Assembly (NCBI GenBank): GCA_050084515.1
Contig: CM114272.1
Coordinates: 15,376,001-15,440,000 of the forward strand
Reading direction: 5' to 3'
DNA from: Blasia pusilla
Taxonomy: Eukaryota; Marchantiophyta; Marchantiopsida; Blasiales
Length of the DNA stretch: 64,000 nt
The translations under genes were made by a program, and so were the position numbers. The notes under the pieces were generated by a model that was not told where the DNA came from, ran no database searches, and was given only the letters and a program-made list of their open reading frames with translations. Of the stretch, positions 11,015 through 21,303 are shown piece after piece; positions within the stretch are counted from its first letter, which is position 1, and each line of letters opens with the position of its first letter.

Positions 11015-12124
11015 TCAAGGACACATCCATCGTCCATGAGGAACCATAGTGAGAGGTGGCGTCAGACATGATATATGCCAACCTCTCGAACAACCATCAG
11101 AGACTAGCATCGTGGTCGCACCACGGGCAGAACCACACAACATACAACGCAAGCATGCAAGAACTACTGCTAAGCTCGGATCCACTATACCATCAATGTT
11201 ACGAAGGTGACATGGTGCACAATTACGCACATGGTCCTTCCATACCATACCATCGCGTCCCTCCAGCAAGAGAACACCGGATGGCAAAATGTCACGCACT
11301 CTCAAGATAGTGCGCCCTGCATTCACATCCAACGTCGTTGGTGCCGTCTGCTGCAAGTAGACATAATCTCCCTAATGAAACCTTTCGGATAGTTGGTCGA
11401 TAACCACCAGCCCAAATAGTCGCATACCTCAACGTATCCCGATGCTGCGCAATCGCCAAGTTCTCAAACGCCATGGGCATCACTCTTCGAAACAACTCAG
11501 CCCTCTGAGAATATGCTCGCATCCATACATCTGGATCATCAAGGTCCAGCACCTCACCAGCATCTCGACGAATGGCCGCAAGTAAATCTGGCTCTCGGCC
11601 ATAAAGTAGCAAGTACGTTGAAAAAGATGCTAAGGATGCCTACTTGCTGAATCTGTATCCCATTGCCAACCATTGCCAACAAGAGGTCCCAATCTCCTAG
11701 GTCACCAAAAATAGAATCCTCTTGTGACAACTCTCTCCGCTAATCCATCCACCTCGGGATGATCTCGCGAAGTCGTGCGATGGTCGATCAGCGCCTGATC
11801 CCACAAGGCTTGAAACTCATCGTGAAACTCGATACCCTGGTCTGTCAACACCTCAGCCAGTGCGCCATAATGACTCAACACTCTGTCAAGGAAGGCATAA
11901 GCTACTCCCTCACTCGCTTTGTCACGCAATGCAACCAACTCGATCCACAGAAGTGCTCATCATCACCAACACATAACCTAAGCCCGTCAAAGGCAAAAGT
12001 CCTGCAAAATCCAAACTCCATCTATATCCTAAGCCCATGATTGGTAATGGATGCGCGTGGAGTCGAAGCATTGAACGATCTCGAACCGATCACACACCAT
12101 GCACTGGCAAAACGTCGCCTGCAT
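11015..12124 (-). pseudogene. Element II integrase (distal part) and PHD finger
   Basis: After the interruption by Element I the integrase resumes at 12124 with CQCMVCDR, the cysteine pair of the HHCC zinc finger. The core follows with LTDQG (second catalytic Asp) and GLAERVV (catalytic Glu). Downstream, 11612-11292 holds YGREPDLLAAIRR and QHRDTLRYA, and the last part encodes CMLCGSARGATTMLVSDGC, HISCLTPP and GRWMCP, a PHD-type zinc finger in which one ligand region is changed (VSDGCSRGWH against VCDRCSRDWH in Element I). Several frameshifts are present. Codons here show Q and R at positions that are stops in Element I. Confidence 0.85.
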
Positions 12125-12231
12125 TGTCGTGCGAATCCACATCGTCATACAATATACATCGCTGACATACCATACTCACATACATACATAACATAGACGA
12201 TAGCATCCACAAACACAAGTGTATCACAACT
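12125..12231 (-). repeat. Element I terminal repeat B2
   Basis: This 107-base repeat matches B1 (12596-12702) at nearly every base; both read TGTCGTGCGAATCCACAT at the plus-strand left and end CACAACT. It forms the outer 3' edge of the element beside the GCAT duplication. Eleven bases (12232-12242) separate it from A2. Confidence 0.9.
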
Positions 12232-12242
12232 AAAATGCGTGA

Positions 12243-12593
12243 AAGACCTGCTGTCATAAAACACGTATAGAATCACATACAATCGAGCCAAACCCACTCC
12301 ACGATGGCAGAATCTAGGTCAAAGCTTGTAGGAAACACCATAGCCAAGAGCTCTACTCACTACCAAGGCTAACTCCCAACGCAACCGGCTCAACTCAAAG
12401 AACTAACTGTTCTTTGAGTGCACTCCACCTTATATCCTCCAACCTAAGAGCGGGCCCTACTGGAAAAGTCACCCTCTAGTAACCCCAACCCTATGTATGA
12501 AATCGCATCTCTACCTAGACACTGCGGCCCTACATAAGGTATGGCCTCTACTAGCACACTATACTCTACAACATAATCCGTATGGTCATGACA
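12243..12593 (-). repeat. Element I terminal repeat A2
   Basis: It matches A1 (21304-21659) closely over about 350 bases, differing by a short indel near TCACCCTC and scattered substitutions. On the minus strand it opens TGTCATGACCATACGG and carries a TATA-like GGATATAAGG near 12428-12437. Confidence 0.9.
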
Positions 12594-12595
12594 GC

Positions 12596-12702
12596 TGTCG
12601 TGCGAATCCACATTGTCATACAACATACATCGCTGACATACCATACTCACATACATACATAACATAGATGAGAGCATCCACAAACACAAGTGTACCACAA
12701 CT
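12596..12702 (-). repeat. Element I terminal repeat B1
   Basis: This copy of B2 sits between the purine tract (TTAGGGGGGCG on the minus strand, 12713-12703) and the spacer GC, which joins it to A2 as GACA-GC-TGTC. An ordinary LTR element has no such extra partial copy. Element II has the same arrangement. Confidence 0.9.
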
Positions 12703-12713
12703 CGCCCCCCTAA
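12703..12713 (-). other. Polypurine tract of Element I
   Basis: Minus-strand TTAGGGGGGCG lies between the end of the integrase/PHD frame and B1. It is the expected plus-strand primer site, and it places the start of the reverse-transcribed repeat at B1 rather than at A. Confidence 0.6.
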
Positions 12714-12874
12714 CTGGCGGTTAGGTCCCTCTAACTCCCAGGTAGCCCTATACATCTACTACATGCTATATACCTTCTTGGGTGCACGAATCAAAAGGCC
12801 GAGTGCTAGGTTTCTCCATCGTTAGTCTCACATCTGTAATCCATATCATGCAAAGATCAAGTCATCTACCTCTC

Positions 12875-13420
12875 CTAAGTAAACCGAGGACAAACCCACC
12901 TTCCACTAGGAACAACATCCATACATGGAGTCAAACACATCATGTGCCAATCCCTAGAACATCGATCACACACTAACATACGGGTTGCGTTACCAGTAGA
13001 CCCACACAACATGCACCTCAAGCTAGCACGTATCATGGCTAAGCTTGGGTCAACAGTACCATCCACATTTGGAAGATGACATGGCGCACAATTATGCACA
13101 TGGTCCTTCCAAACAGCTCCATCACGACCCTCCAACATGAGAACTCCAGAAGCTAACACCTCGCGCACTCGTAAAATAGTGCGGCCTGCCATCACATCCA
13201 GCGTTGTCGGTGCAATCTGCTGCAAATAGACATAGTCCCCCACATGGAACCTACAAATCGATGGTCGATAACCTCCACCCCGAATGGTTGCATACCGCAA
13301 CGTATCCCTGTGTTGAGCAATGGCAAGATTCTCAAAGGCTGTTGGCATAACTCTCCGAAGAGCTCTCGCTTTGAGAACACACTCCATCATCCACATCTCT
13401 GGGTCATCAAGGTTCACCAC
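12875..13420 (-). pseudogene. Element I integrase C-terminus with PHD finger
   Basis: This block continues the polyprotein frame of the integrase after a single TGA near 13463. Its first part (VMPTAFENLAIAQHRDTLRY, then GRTILRVREVLASGVLML) resembles the SH3-like C-terminal domain of Ty3/gypsy integrases. The last 50 residues hold CMLCGS, MLVCDRCSRDWH, CLTP and GRWVCP, giving the Cys4-His-Cys3 order of a PHD finger with the usual W before the last cysteine pair. In many plant elements a chromodomain occupies this place; a PHD finger would likewise be expected to bind a histone tail and steer integration, but that is inference. Element II carries the same finger. Confidence 0.85.
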
Positions 13421-13462
13421 CTCAATAGACTCTCGACAAATTGCTGCTGGAAAGTCTGGATC

Positions 13463-14206
13463 TCAGCCGTATAACAGAAAATAAGGTGAGAAGGAAGCCA
13501 ATGATGCTTGGCGACTGAACCTATATCCCATGGCTAACCATGGCAAGTGAATATCCCAGTCTCCAAGATGTCCCTTCTGTAGGCCATACTTGCGCAATGC
13601 CCTCTTCACCGTCTGAACCACACGCTCAGCCAAACCATATGCCTTTGGATGATCCCGAGACGTGGTCCGATGATCAATCAATGCCTTGTCACACAAGACC
13701 TGAAACTCACCCTGAAACTCTGTACCCTAGTCGGTCAACACTTCAGCTGGTGCACCAAAATGACTAAGCACTGTATCAAGAAACGCATACGCCATTCCCT
13801 CACTTGCCTTGTCAGGTAATGCCACCAACTCAATCCACTTGGAGAAGTGCTCCACCATCACCAACACATATCGATGATGTTGTATAGTCAACGGTAGCGG
13901 TCCCGCAAAGTCCACACTCCAACGGTAACCCAACCCCATAATAGGCAAGGGGTATAACTGTGGTGTAGGGGCATTGAATGATGCCCTCACCCGATCATAA
14001 ACCATACAACATGACACCAACTGCTGCACCTGAGTATGCATGCCACGCCACCAATATTGACCAAGGAGTAAGCTATACGTACGCTTTACCCCAAAATGTC
14101 CCAACTCCTCATAGGCATGTCGCACAATGCGCTCTCTCTGAGCCAAATGCGGCACTACTTGTACTCTACCATCCTCCCACACACGGAGAATATGTGTTCC
14201 CTCCAA
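13463..14206 (-). pseudogene. Element I integrase zinc finger and DDE core
   Basis: The block starts with the HHCC finger (HAYEELGHFG, YWWRGMHTQV and CCMVYDR, where the last ligand cysteine is Y). The catalytic core shows the first Asp in YRWSVDFAGPLPL, the second in AEVLTD, and the Glu in GLAERVVQT, 35 residues after the second Asp. One TAG at 13727-13729 follows LTD; Element II has CAG (Q) there. The frame is the same as that of the methyltransferase, RT and RNase H, so this was one polyprotein. The enzyme would insert the cDNA with a 4-bp stagger, as the TSDs show. Confidence 0.87.
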
Positions 14207-15241
14207 TCAATACCTCTTAGCACGTTGTAGAACACGGTCTCGCTCCTTGGCACTCACTATGCCTGGCACCCTCTGTAGGAATTCCAACACCAACGCATAA
14301 TCATGAATATCACGCTGATCTGTACCACCATCTCTAACCTTAGGATCTGAAGGCTGGCCATCTACCCTCTGACTAGAGTAAGATATCATGTGGTCCTCCA
14401 TATTAGAGTCCACCCCTAACCAACATAAAAAGGGGGATGCATGCCAACCTGGCACCATCTCCTCATCAACCTCGCCATGCCATCTAGCCCCAGTTGTATC
14501 CTCTTGGCTAGTACATGGGTTCCTACTCAACCCATCAACATCAAGGTTGGCAACTCCAGGTCTATGTACCACCTGGAAGTCATACTCTTGTAAGATAAGA
14601 GCCCACCATGCAAGCTTCCCTGTAAGCTTGTCCGACTCCATCAACCACTTGAGCGGTTGGTGATCAGTAACAAGGGTAAACTGTGTGCCAAACAAGTAAC
14701 ACCTAAAGTGTGCCACAACCCACACTACTGCCAAGCACTCTCCCTCATATGAACTATAGCGCGACTCCGCTGCATTATTCGAACGACTTGCATAGGCCAC
14801 CACAAACTCCATGTGCTCATCATCATGTTGTGTCAATACCGCTCCAAGTCCCAACCTACTCCAATCACTGTGTAATTGAAATGGGCGCCCTCTGATATGT
14901 CTCCTCAAGATAGGCGCCACCACCAACTGGGCCTTAAGCTCCACAAAAGCTCTCTCCTCATCATCTCCCCAGTGCCACTCTTGATCTGATTTCAACAATT
15001 GGTTCAAAGGCTTTGCCATAGCACTAAATCCGTTCACATACCTCCGATAGTAGTTCGCCAATCCCATGAATGCTCAAACTCTACTCACATATACCGAATG
15101 CGGAATAAGTGCAATAGCCTCCACCTTTGCTTGCTAAACTCCCAAACCACCTGGATAGATCACATGACCCAAGTACTCAACATCCTCATGGAAGAACTTA
15201 CAATTTCCTGGATGCAAACGTAGACCATGAGCTTTCAACCG
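14207..15241 (-). pseudogene. Element I RT thumb and RNase H
   Basis: The segment opens with the RT connection region (HEDVEYLGHVIYPGG, then FMGLANYYRRYVNGFS and LLKSDQEWHWG). RNase H follows with its acidic residues in FQLHSDWSRLGLGAVL, SSYEGECLAVVW and LVTDHQPLKWL, and ends VHRPGVANLDVDGLSRN. Three in-frame stops (15242, 15134 and 15074) precede the long frame that starts at 15067, and another at 14207 separates it from integrase; at the last site Element II has an arginine-type codon context. The domain order RT - RNase H - integrase is that of Ty3/gypsy. Confidence 0.87.
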
Positions 15242-15935
15242 CTAAAACACCATCTGCAAATGTATCTGATGCTCCTCCACCGTGTTATTGAACACCAAGA
15301 TATCATCAATGTAACACTGAACAAAATCCAACCCTGCTAGGATCATGTCCATCACTCTCTGAAACTCGGCAGGTGCATTCTTCAACCCAAAGGGTAAGAA
15401 TTTCCACTGGTACAAACAATCCTTGCCATGAGAGTTGACACCCCAAAATGCTGTATTGGCCTTGTCACTCTCCCGAATCGGCAATTGATGGTATCCTGGC
15501 CGAAGATCCAAAGTACTGAAAATCTTTGCTAGTCCCACCACATCAAAGATCTCCTGAGGTGTAGGCATGGCATACCTATCGTCCTTGGTTTGCCGATTGA
15601 TAGGACGGTAATCTCCACACGTCCGCCTATCCGTGTAGTTGCCATGCATATCCTTTTTAGCAGGCATGACAGTGGCTGATGCATACTCTCCATGCGACAA
15701 CTCCACAAATCCAGCCTGCAAAAGGTCCAATGTCCTACTCTGAATCATGTCCCTCTCCATATCACTATATCGGTAGGGACGACGGAAGATTGGCGTATCA
15801 CTAGCCAAATCAATCCGTATACCGGGTCCAACCAGAGCACCCAACTCCTTCATGCTAAAGGCAAAAAAACGCCTTTAAGCACGTAGGAATTGTGTCAAGC
15901 GTCGTTTCTCACCTCCCGTAAGCTTGGGAAGTAAT
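15242..15935 (-). pseudogene. Element I reverse transcriptase, fingers and palm
   Basis: The domain begins at about 15935 with LTGGEKRRLTQFLRA, crosses one TAA at 15875-15877 and is then open from 15853. Visible motifs are RRPYRYSDMER, FVELSHGEYASATVMPAKKD, CGDYRPINRQT, FSTLDLRPGYHQLPI (first catalytic Asp), FLPFGLKNAPAEFQRVMD and CYIDDILVF with the YxDD pair. All catalytic residues are present. The frame matches the upstream methyltransferase frame, so RT directly follows it in one polyprotein. Confidence 0.9.
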
Positions 15936-16033
15936 GGCTCCCAAGTCTCCTCCACTGGCACACTAGAGGGAGAGGACGATGCCATTGGCTGCTACGCAAC
16001 CCCTCACAAGATGGTACACCCTTAGCTACACCA

Positions 16034-17452
16034 TCATCTCGAGCAAATAACTCCTTCACCAGCATGAGCAACCAACTCCACATGCCCAGCCATTACATCC
16101 CATTTACTCCAAGGATGCAAAATACTACTCTCCTTGCCCCCAGCCGATGCCTCTATCGTCCCGTTAGCCATCGAGCTCATTACAAGGGGTGGAAGACCCA
16201 CAGATATAGTCCGAAGTCGACGCTGCTCGGCCATACCAAGACTCAAAATCCAAGTCAAACAATTCAAGTCTATGGCCTGACCCAACACATAACGTCGTGA
16301 AGCCTCAGAAATGGAAGCAACCGTTGTCACACCAGTAACAAATCCCATCGCACACTGTCTCTCATCAGCGTTAGGCTCCACCAACTGTCGCACATGAGAA
16401 TCCCATACAAGCCCGGGACCACCTTCCCTGTATGCATGTGATGAGGAAAAACTCACAAATGTGGGTAGTGCCATCCTAGGCTAGCCCACACGGTTGACCA
16501 CTGCCATGGATGATCGATCAATAACCCTCATCACCTGAGAAAGTCGCCCAGTATCCAAGATACTATCCACTGTAAGGCAAGGATCCTGCTGCACTGCATC
16601 ATATGCTCGACGTAGAACCTTCCTAGGCAACAAGTTTGTCCACCACAAGCGTGGACGATGTGTACGCGAGCCAACTCACGCTGCATCCCAGAACACCACT
16701 GGTCCAATCCAAGACCGCACCTCATGAACACTCGCCATCATCCGGGTCCGAGTGTCACCCAACAATGGAACATTCTCCATAATGTAAGCTAGAGCACGTG
16801 CTTGATGAACCTGAAGATGTCGTAACACCCGTAACACCTCCCAAAAAAATCAAGGCCTAGGGTCGTGTAATCCCTCACCACGACCAGCACGTGTATGACC
16901 CTGACATGGCCATCCAGCAATCACCAAATCCAAAGGACCAACCCTCTCAAGGTCCTGCGCCCCCAACAATGCAATGTGTGACGGCAAAGCATGCTGGAAC
17001 CCACGAATAGCTGATGGCGGCAACAACTCAGGATATCTCCGCATCAACTGACCAATATGTCGGCATGAGACTTTCTGGGCCGTCTCATCTCGCTCCACAT
17101 ACACGTATCTCCACACAGGAATACCGGCATGCAACAGTGCAGCCAAACCAGTGCTAATCCCACCAAAGAGATCTAACACACAAATGCCCTCCGGCGGATA
17201 CTGCCATACAATGGGTGTAGTATCCAAAGGGGATAACCCACTGGACCAGAAGTAGGAGTCCTGGCCGTGGGGCCTCCTCTTCCTCGTGAGGTATAATGAC
17301 CTCACACCAAGCCTCTGCACTAGGCGTCGCCTCTGCCGTAGTGCACCGCCTGAACTCCAAAGTGGCATATCCAACGATGAGGATGCCACTGCTGCAAAAA
17401 TAGGGACCTCCTCTACCTCCTCATGCATAGGAGAATCCATAGCAGAAAACAT
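16034..17452 (-). pseudogene. C5-cytosine DNA methyltransferase domain of Element I
   Basis: This transfers a methyl group from SAM to cytosine in DNA, judged by family motifs in the right order. Motif I is CVLDLFGGISTGLAALL, followed by an acidic motif II (YVYVERDE). Motif IV is IAGWPCQGHTRAG with the catalytic Cys at 16904-16906. Motif VI is the ENV in YIMENVPLLG, motif VIII the SRTHRPRLWW stretch, and motifs IX-X are ERQCAMGF, GVTT and SRRYVLGQAID. The spacing and STGL segment resemble DNMT3/DRM-type enzymes, while PCQ is more like DNMT1 or bacterial enzymes, so I do not subclass it. Three in-frame stops (16850, 16676 and 16481) interrupt an otherwise single frame. About 85 residues precede motif I with no domain I know. 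It lies between protease and RT, inside pol. DNA methyltransferases captured by retrotransposons are known from charophyte and dinoflagellate genomes. Confidence 0.9.
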
Positions 17453-18172
17453 TACCCTCCAAAAAGTCTCCTAGCCAAGTGACTACTCCACTAAAACCAA
17501 CCACAGATGCTAACACTGTTGGGGAAGACCCTCCTGTTTGAGCCCCATAAATAAATCTCACAGGAACTTGGCTCATACGTCCATCCCCGGACTGCCAACC
17601 AGGTCTATAAGATGCTATCTCAGTCCAGTAATCCATCTGAAAGCCTATCGGGTACAATACTGCTCCTCCAACTAGTACATCATACGACTCGGCTGATGTG
17701 ACTACCGCAGATACTCTCAACCGGGAGCTATCAGTCGCATGATCTGGTCTCAAACATGCATAAAACTTCTCCCGTGTCATGAATTGAGACCTATCATTGG
17801 CTCCTCCAAGTGATGTTTGAATCTGGAATGGGCAAGGCTCAAGCTCGACCTCCGAATACCCAAACCAATACATGCCGCCTTTCCCAACATCAAGGTTGGG
17901 CACCGTGAGTCTAACAAGACTCTATCTGGTCTATACACATGTCCTGTAGGACTCACCAATCGGAATATCCCACTCTGGTTGTCCAACATACATACACCAG
18001 GTGTAAGCCTCTCACGATCAATGGTCTGGCCGGGCCGGGTAATGCATCCATCTTCGCCGTTGTTTCGCCAAGTAGCACTGGTACTCAATGCTACACGACA
18101 TAGAGGGTCGCTCCACCGCAACACCCTCATCCACCTCAAAGACGTAGCAAGAACACCTCCACGTTCACACAA
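17421..18172 (-). pseudogene. Element I aspartic protease region
   Basis: Frame 18172-17777 contains RPDRVLLDSRCPTLMLGKAACIGLG, the retropepsin core, but the usual D-S/T-G-A is D-S-R-C here; the relative in Element IV keeps a G at this place (LLDLGAQALML). A frameshift follows, and the frame 17903-17421 continues with EPCPFQIQTSLGG, YDVLVGGAVLYPIGFQMDYW and GRMSQVPVRF, which is conserved in Element IV at 47260-47626 and 49430-49560. The protease would cleave the Gag-Pol precursor. The changed active site and frameshift mean this copy is inactive. Confidence 0.75.
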
Positions 18173-18513
18173 TGTGGATGCTAGCTGAAAAACAGAGCTA
18201 AGTCAACTCCTAAAGCCATCGGCTCCGTGGCGAAAACAATGGGGATCCCAACATTGAAGTTGCCATCCGCACATGACCGATGGATCTTTGCATCCGTATC
18301 TACTACACGTGATGTAGATGCCTCGATCCCCACTGTCGGCTCAATAGGTCTAGGAACCATGGATGGAGTCCTAAGATGACAACAAGAATGATTGGGAAGC
18401 CTAGCCCGCCTCCCAGCCTCACCCCTCTATGGGTCCAACTCCACAATAGCACCATGTGGCTCGACGCTCTAGTGGGAACCATGAATGGAGATGCCTCAAC
18501 CTGTGTTGCACTC

Positions 18514-19272
18514 GCCATATAAGAGAGATCATCCCCTCCATAAGAGGTGGAATCGCCCGAACCTAATCTATCTTTGGATACCACCATAGTAGCCAACTTC
18601 GCTCCAATTGCTCAATCCCTGGCACCCCTGTCGTAGTGGTCCAAGGCTCTCCAACCTTTGGTCCACCTCTACCACCTCGGCCTCTCTGACTCCACCACGG
18701 CCGTGCCTGATCTCAACTCCGATGAAGATCAAAGCAAGGCTCTCGAGGATGACCTGGTCTCCCGCAATGATCACACCGAGTTGGGGCCGACCGAGGCCCA
18801 TCCTCCAAAGTCCGTCTCCCATCCTCTTGGGGATAAAACTTCCTAACATGATCACCTCCACATGTCCAACATGATAAGAGGCAGCCATATATAGAGAGAT
18901 CATCCCTCCATAAGAGGTGGAAGCCTCGCCCGGAACCTAATCTATGCCGGATACCCCATAGTAGCCAACTCGCTCCAATTGCTCAATCCTCGGCAGCCAT
19001 AGTCGACTGTCAGAGTGGTAGGGGTAGCGGCAGAGGCTCTCCAACCACCTGGTCCACCTCTACCACCTCGGCCTCTCGGAGCTACTCCACCACGGCCGCG
19101 GCCTGATCTCAACTCTGGATGAAGATCAAAGCAAGGCTCTCGAGGATGACCTGGTCTCCCGCAATGATCACACTGAGTTGGGGCCGACTGAGGCCCATCC
19201 TCCAAAGTCCGTCTCCCATCCTCTTGGGGATAAAACTTCCTAACATGATCACCTCCACATGTCCAACATGAT
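18514..19272 (-). repeat. Tandem duplication of about 370 bp in gag
   Basis: 18514-18875 and 18884-19272 are two imperfect copies in direct order, with period 370. Both hold GAGAGATCATCCC, CTCCAATTGCTCAATCC, TCTCGAGGATGACCTGGTCT and CATGTCCAACATGAT. The unit covers the nucleocapsid zinc-knuckle region of gag. The distal copy has lost more bases, and the duplication introduces the frameshift between gag and the rest. Confidence 0.85.
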
Positions 19273-20398
19273 CGTCCTTCTGCTCATGGGCAGCAAATGA
19301 AGGCAATGGTCTCTGCGCAAGTGTCCCTCTAGGACCTGACTGAGGTCGTGTGTACTCCCCACGACTCCCACTACTACTACCACCACCACTACTATGAGAC
19401 TGTGAGATGGGCTGCTGAACACGAGAAGTAGTAGTTGTATCCCTATTGAATGCGGATGTCACTACTCTCTCCTTCACCATGTTAAGCTCAATCTTCTCAG
19501 ATAGAGCAAACACATGGGTCAATGTGGGTGAATCATCACTCATAAGAGTAGCATCACGTACCCTGCGGCGCAACTCTCTGTCCAAGATCCCATACCAAAA
19601 TTGGACTGCCTGAGCCTCAATCATACCCTGGGTAACTGAAATCAAGCGTCGCATATGAGTGTATGCCTCACGAAGACTCTCACCAGTCTTTCGCTCAAAT
19701 TCTTGAAGACTCCTCAACTTCTCTGTCTTCACTCCCTGATAGTTCTTCTTCAACCTCTTGAAGAACTCTGCAATCGGGCTAAACGATGGTGGGGCACTAG
19801 TACCTCCACTAGTATCCCCACTGGTACCTCCATGGGTACCTCCACTGGTACCCCCATTCTGGCTCGTACTCGTATCACTCAACGTCGGGCTGGCTGGCAT
19901 AGTAGGAGCACTACTACCAATACCACCATGGGTGATAGACAGATAGCCTGGAGACCAATATTGTCTCCACGCCTCAATCTCACAAACATGGTCCTTCCTA
20001 AACTCATGGTAATCATCCATGGGTGGTCCCTCCAAGTGCTGAAACAACCCCTTCCAAGCCAAGAAGGGTGTAAACAACGTGGCGTTCCGCAACATCTGCA
20101 TATCACATCATGTATCAAACTCCTACATGAAGTCCTCCAACTCAATGGTGCCCACTATACCCGAGTATCATCCTGGGCCCTTCATGGCCCCATATATCCC
20201 GTCCATGTCCCAAATCAATGGAGCTGCAACACTCAATAACAACGTAGAAGACTCGGTGTTTGGAACACCCTCGTCCTCTTCTTCATCAACCGTCGGAAGT
20301 GGAAAAGGTAGCCGATACCTAAATCCACTCCGTGTGAAACCACCACTATCCGCACCACGGTCCCCAACCAGACCACCCGACATCTCCGTGATGACCAA
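18942..20398 (-). pseudogene. Element I Gag (capsid and nucleocapsid)
   Basis: From the ATG at 20398 one frame runs to 19109, with stops near 20170, 20125 and 20108. The retrotransposon Gag core is seen as APPSFSPIAEFFKRLKK, YQGVKTEKLRSLQEFERKTG, LREAYTHMRRLISVTQGM and DRELRRRVRDATL. A Gly/Thr/Ser-rich linker (repeated GGTS) lies before it and a Ser/Gly stretch after it. In a shifted frame at 19205-18942 the zinc knuckle CDHCGRPGHPREPC (CX2CX4HX4C) is followed by an RG-rich tail. Gag packages the RNA in cytoplasmic particles. The long homopolymeric Gly/Thr linker is unusual for the family, and its in-frame repeats suggest slippage growth. Confidence 0.85.
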
Positions 20399-20432
20399 CG
20401 CCGATGCCGCACTACCAAATTATCACCACTAA

Positions 20433-21303
20433 GTAACCAAGTGACGTCGATGTCGCTATACTATTCTAGCTCTACTAGCTATGGGTATAGGCAACCTAAC
20501 CTGTCATCACCACAAGAAGCCTCCCACGGTCTACTGGTCATCACTCCAGCCTCACTACCGGTAGCACACAGGAGTAACACTACTCTGGAAATCAGCGTCA
20601 ACCCTAACAATGGGCGCGCAAGCAAGAAGCAACGATGGAGAGGATCCAAACACAGGAAGTCCAACAAAAACCCTCCAATCGCAAATGGAAATCAAGGTAA
20701 CACAATCCACCAAATGTGGCCCCCCCTAAATCCACAGAACCCACCACACAATTCTAACGTAATAGCTACTCCGCCGCGGGTCGATGACGTGCTAGTCGGA
20801 CTCGCAGCACCTGAAAATATCACTTGCATGGAGAGGCTACACTGTACTATGCACTAGAGGTACATCAACCAAAAACCTGAGATGCATAAAGCGCCTAACA
20901 CATCTCTGAACAACACCAAATGAGCTACACCAGTGTGTACAGTGGCATAGTTAAGAACTAAGCAATTAAGCGTCTTCCAGGCAGAATAGCCCAAAGATGG
21001 GTGACCAGTTATGCAACACTCAAATCACAAATCCTGCGAAAATTGCCTCACGCCCAAGCAAGCAAGTTTGCTTGCTTGCTCCTTGCTCCTTACTCCTTAC
21101 TCCGCCTCTCACGCCCACTCGCCCCGAGCTACCACGAGTTGCCTGGAAGCCTCAAAACGTTGAGACATGCCCCTATAGCCTCGTTTGCCATGCTTCGCTA
21201 TGGAGAGAGGCCCAACCAGGGCGCCCCCAACAGGATAGGCGTCTCCAACAATGAACGAGTCACCAAACAACCAGCCCCTCCGATCCGCTGTCCACCACCT
21301 CAT
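20433..21303 (-). other. Element I 5' leader
   Basis: The 870 bases between A1 and gag have no convincing protein. A perfect 10-base inverted repeat with a 2-base loop (AAGCAAGCAA at 21056-21065, TTGCTTGCTT at 21068-21077) could be a packaging or dimerisation hairpin of the RNA. A possible primer site, TGGTGGACAGCGGATCGG, lies 5-6 bases after A1 on the minus strand, but Element II has no counterpart, so I do not call a PBS. Confidence 0.5.

Noticed and set aside
12125-12593. Ordinary 467-bp 3' LTR for Element I (A2+B2) paired with a truncated 5' LTR
   Set aside because: B1 sits next to the purine tract and is joined to A2 by two bases, and A1 lacks B in both Elements I and II. Two independent identical accidents are less likely than a shared split-repeat structure.
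19655-20239. 194-codon plus-strand ORF
   Set aside because: It is antisense to the Gag frame and shows no domain.
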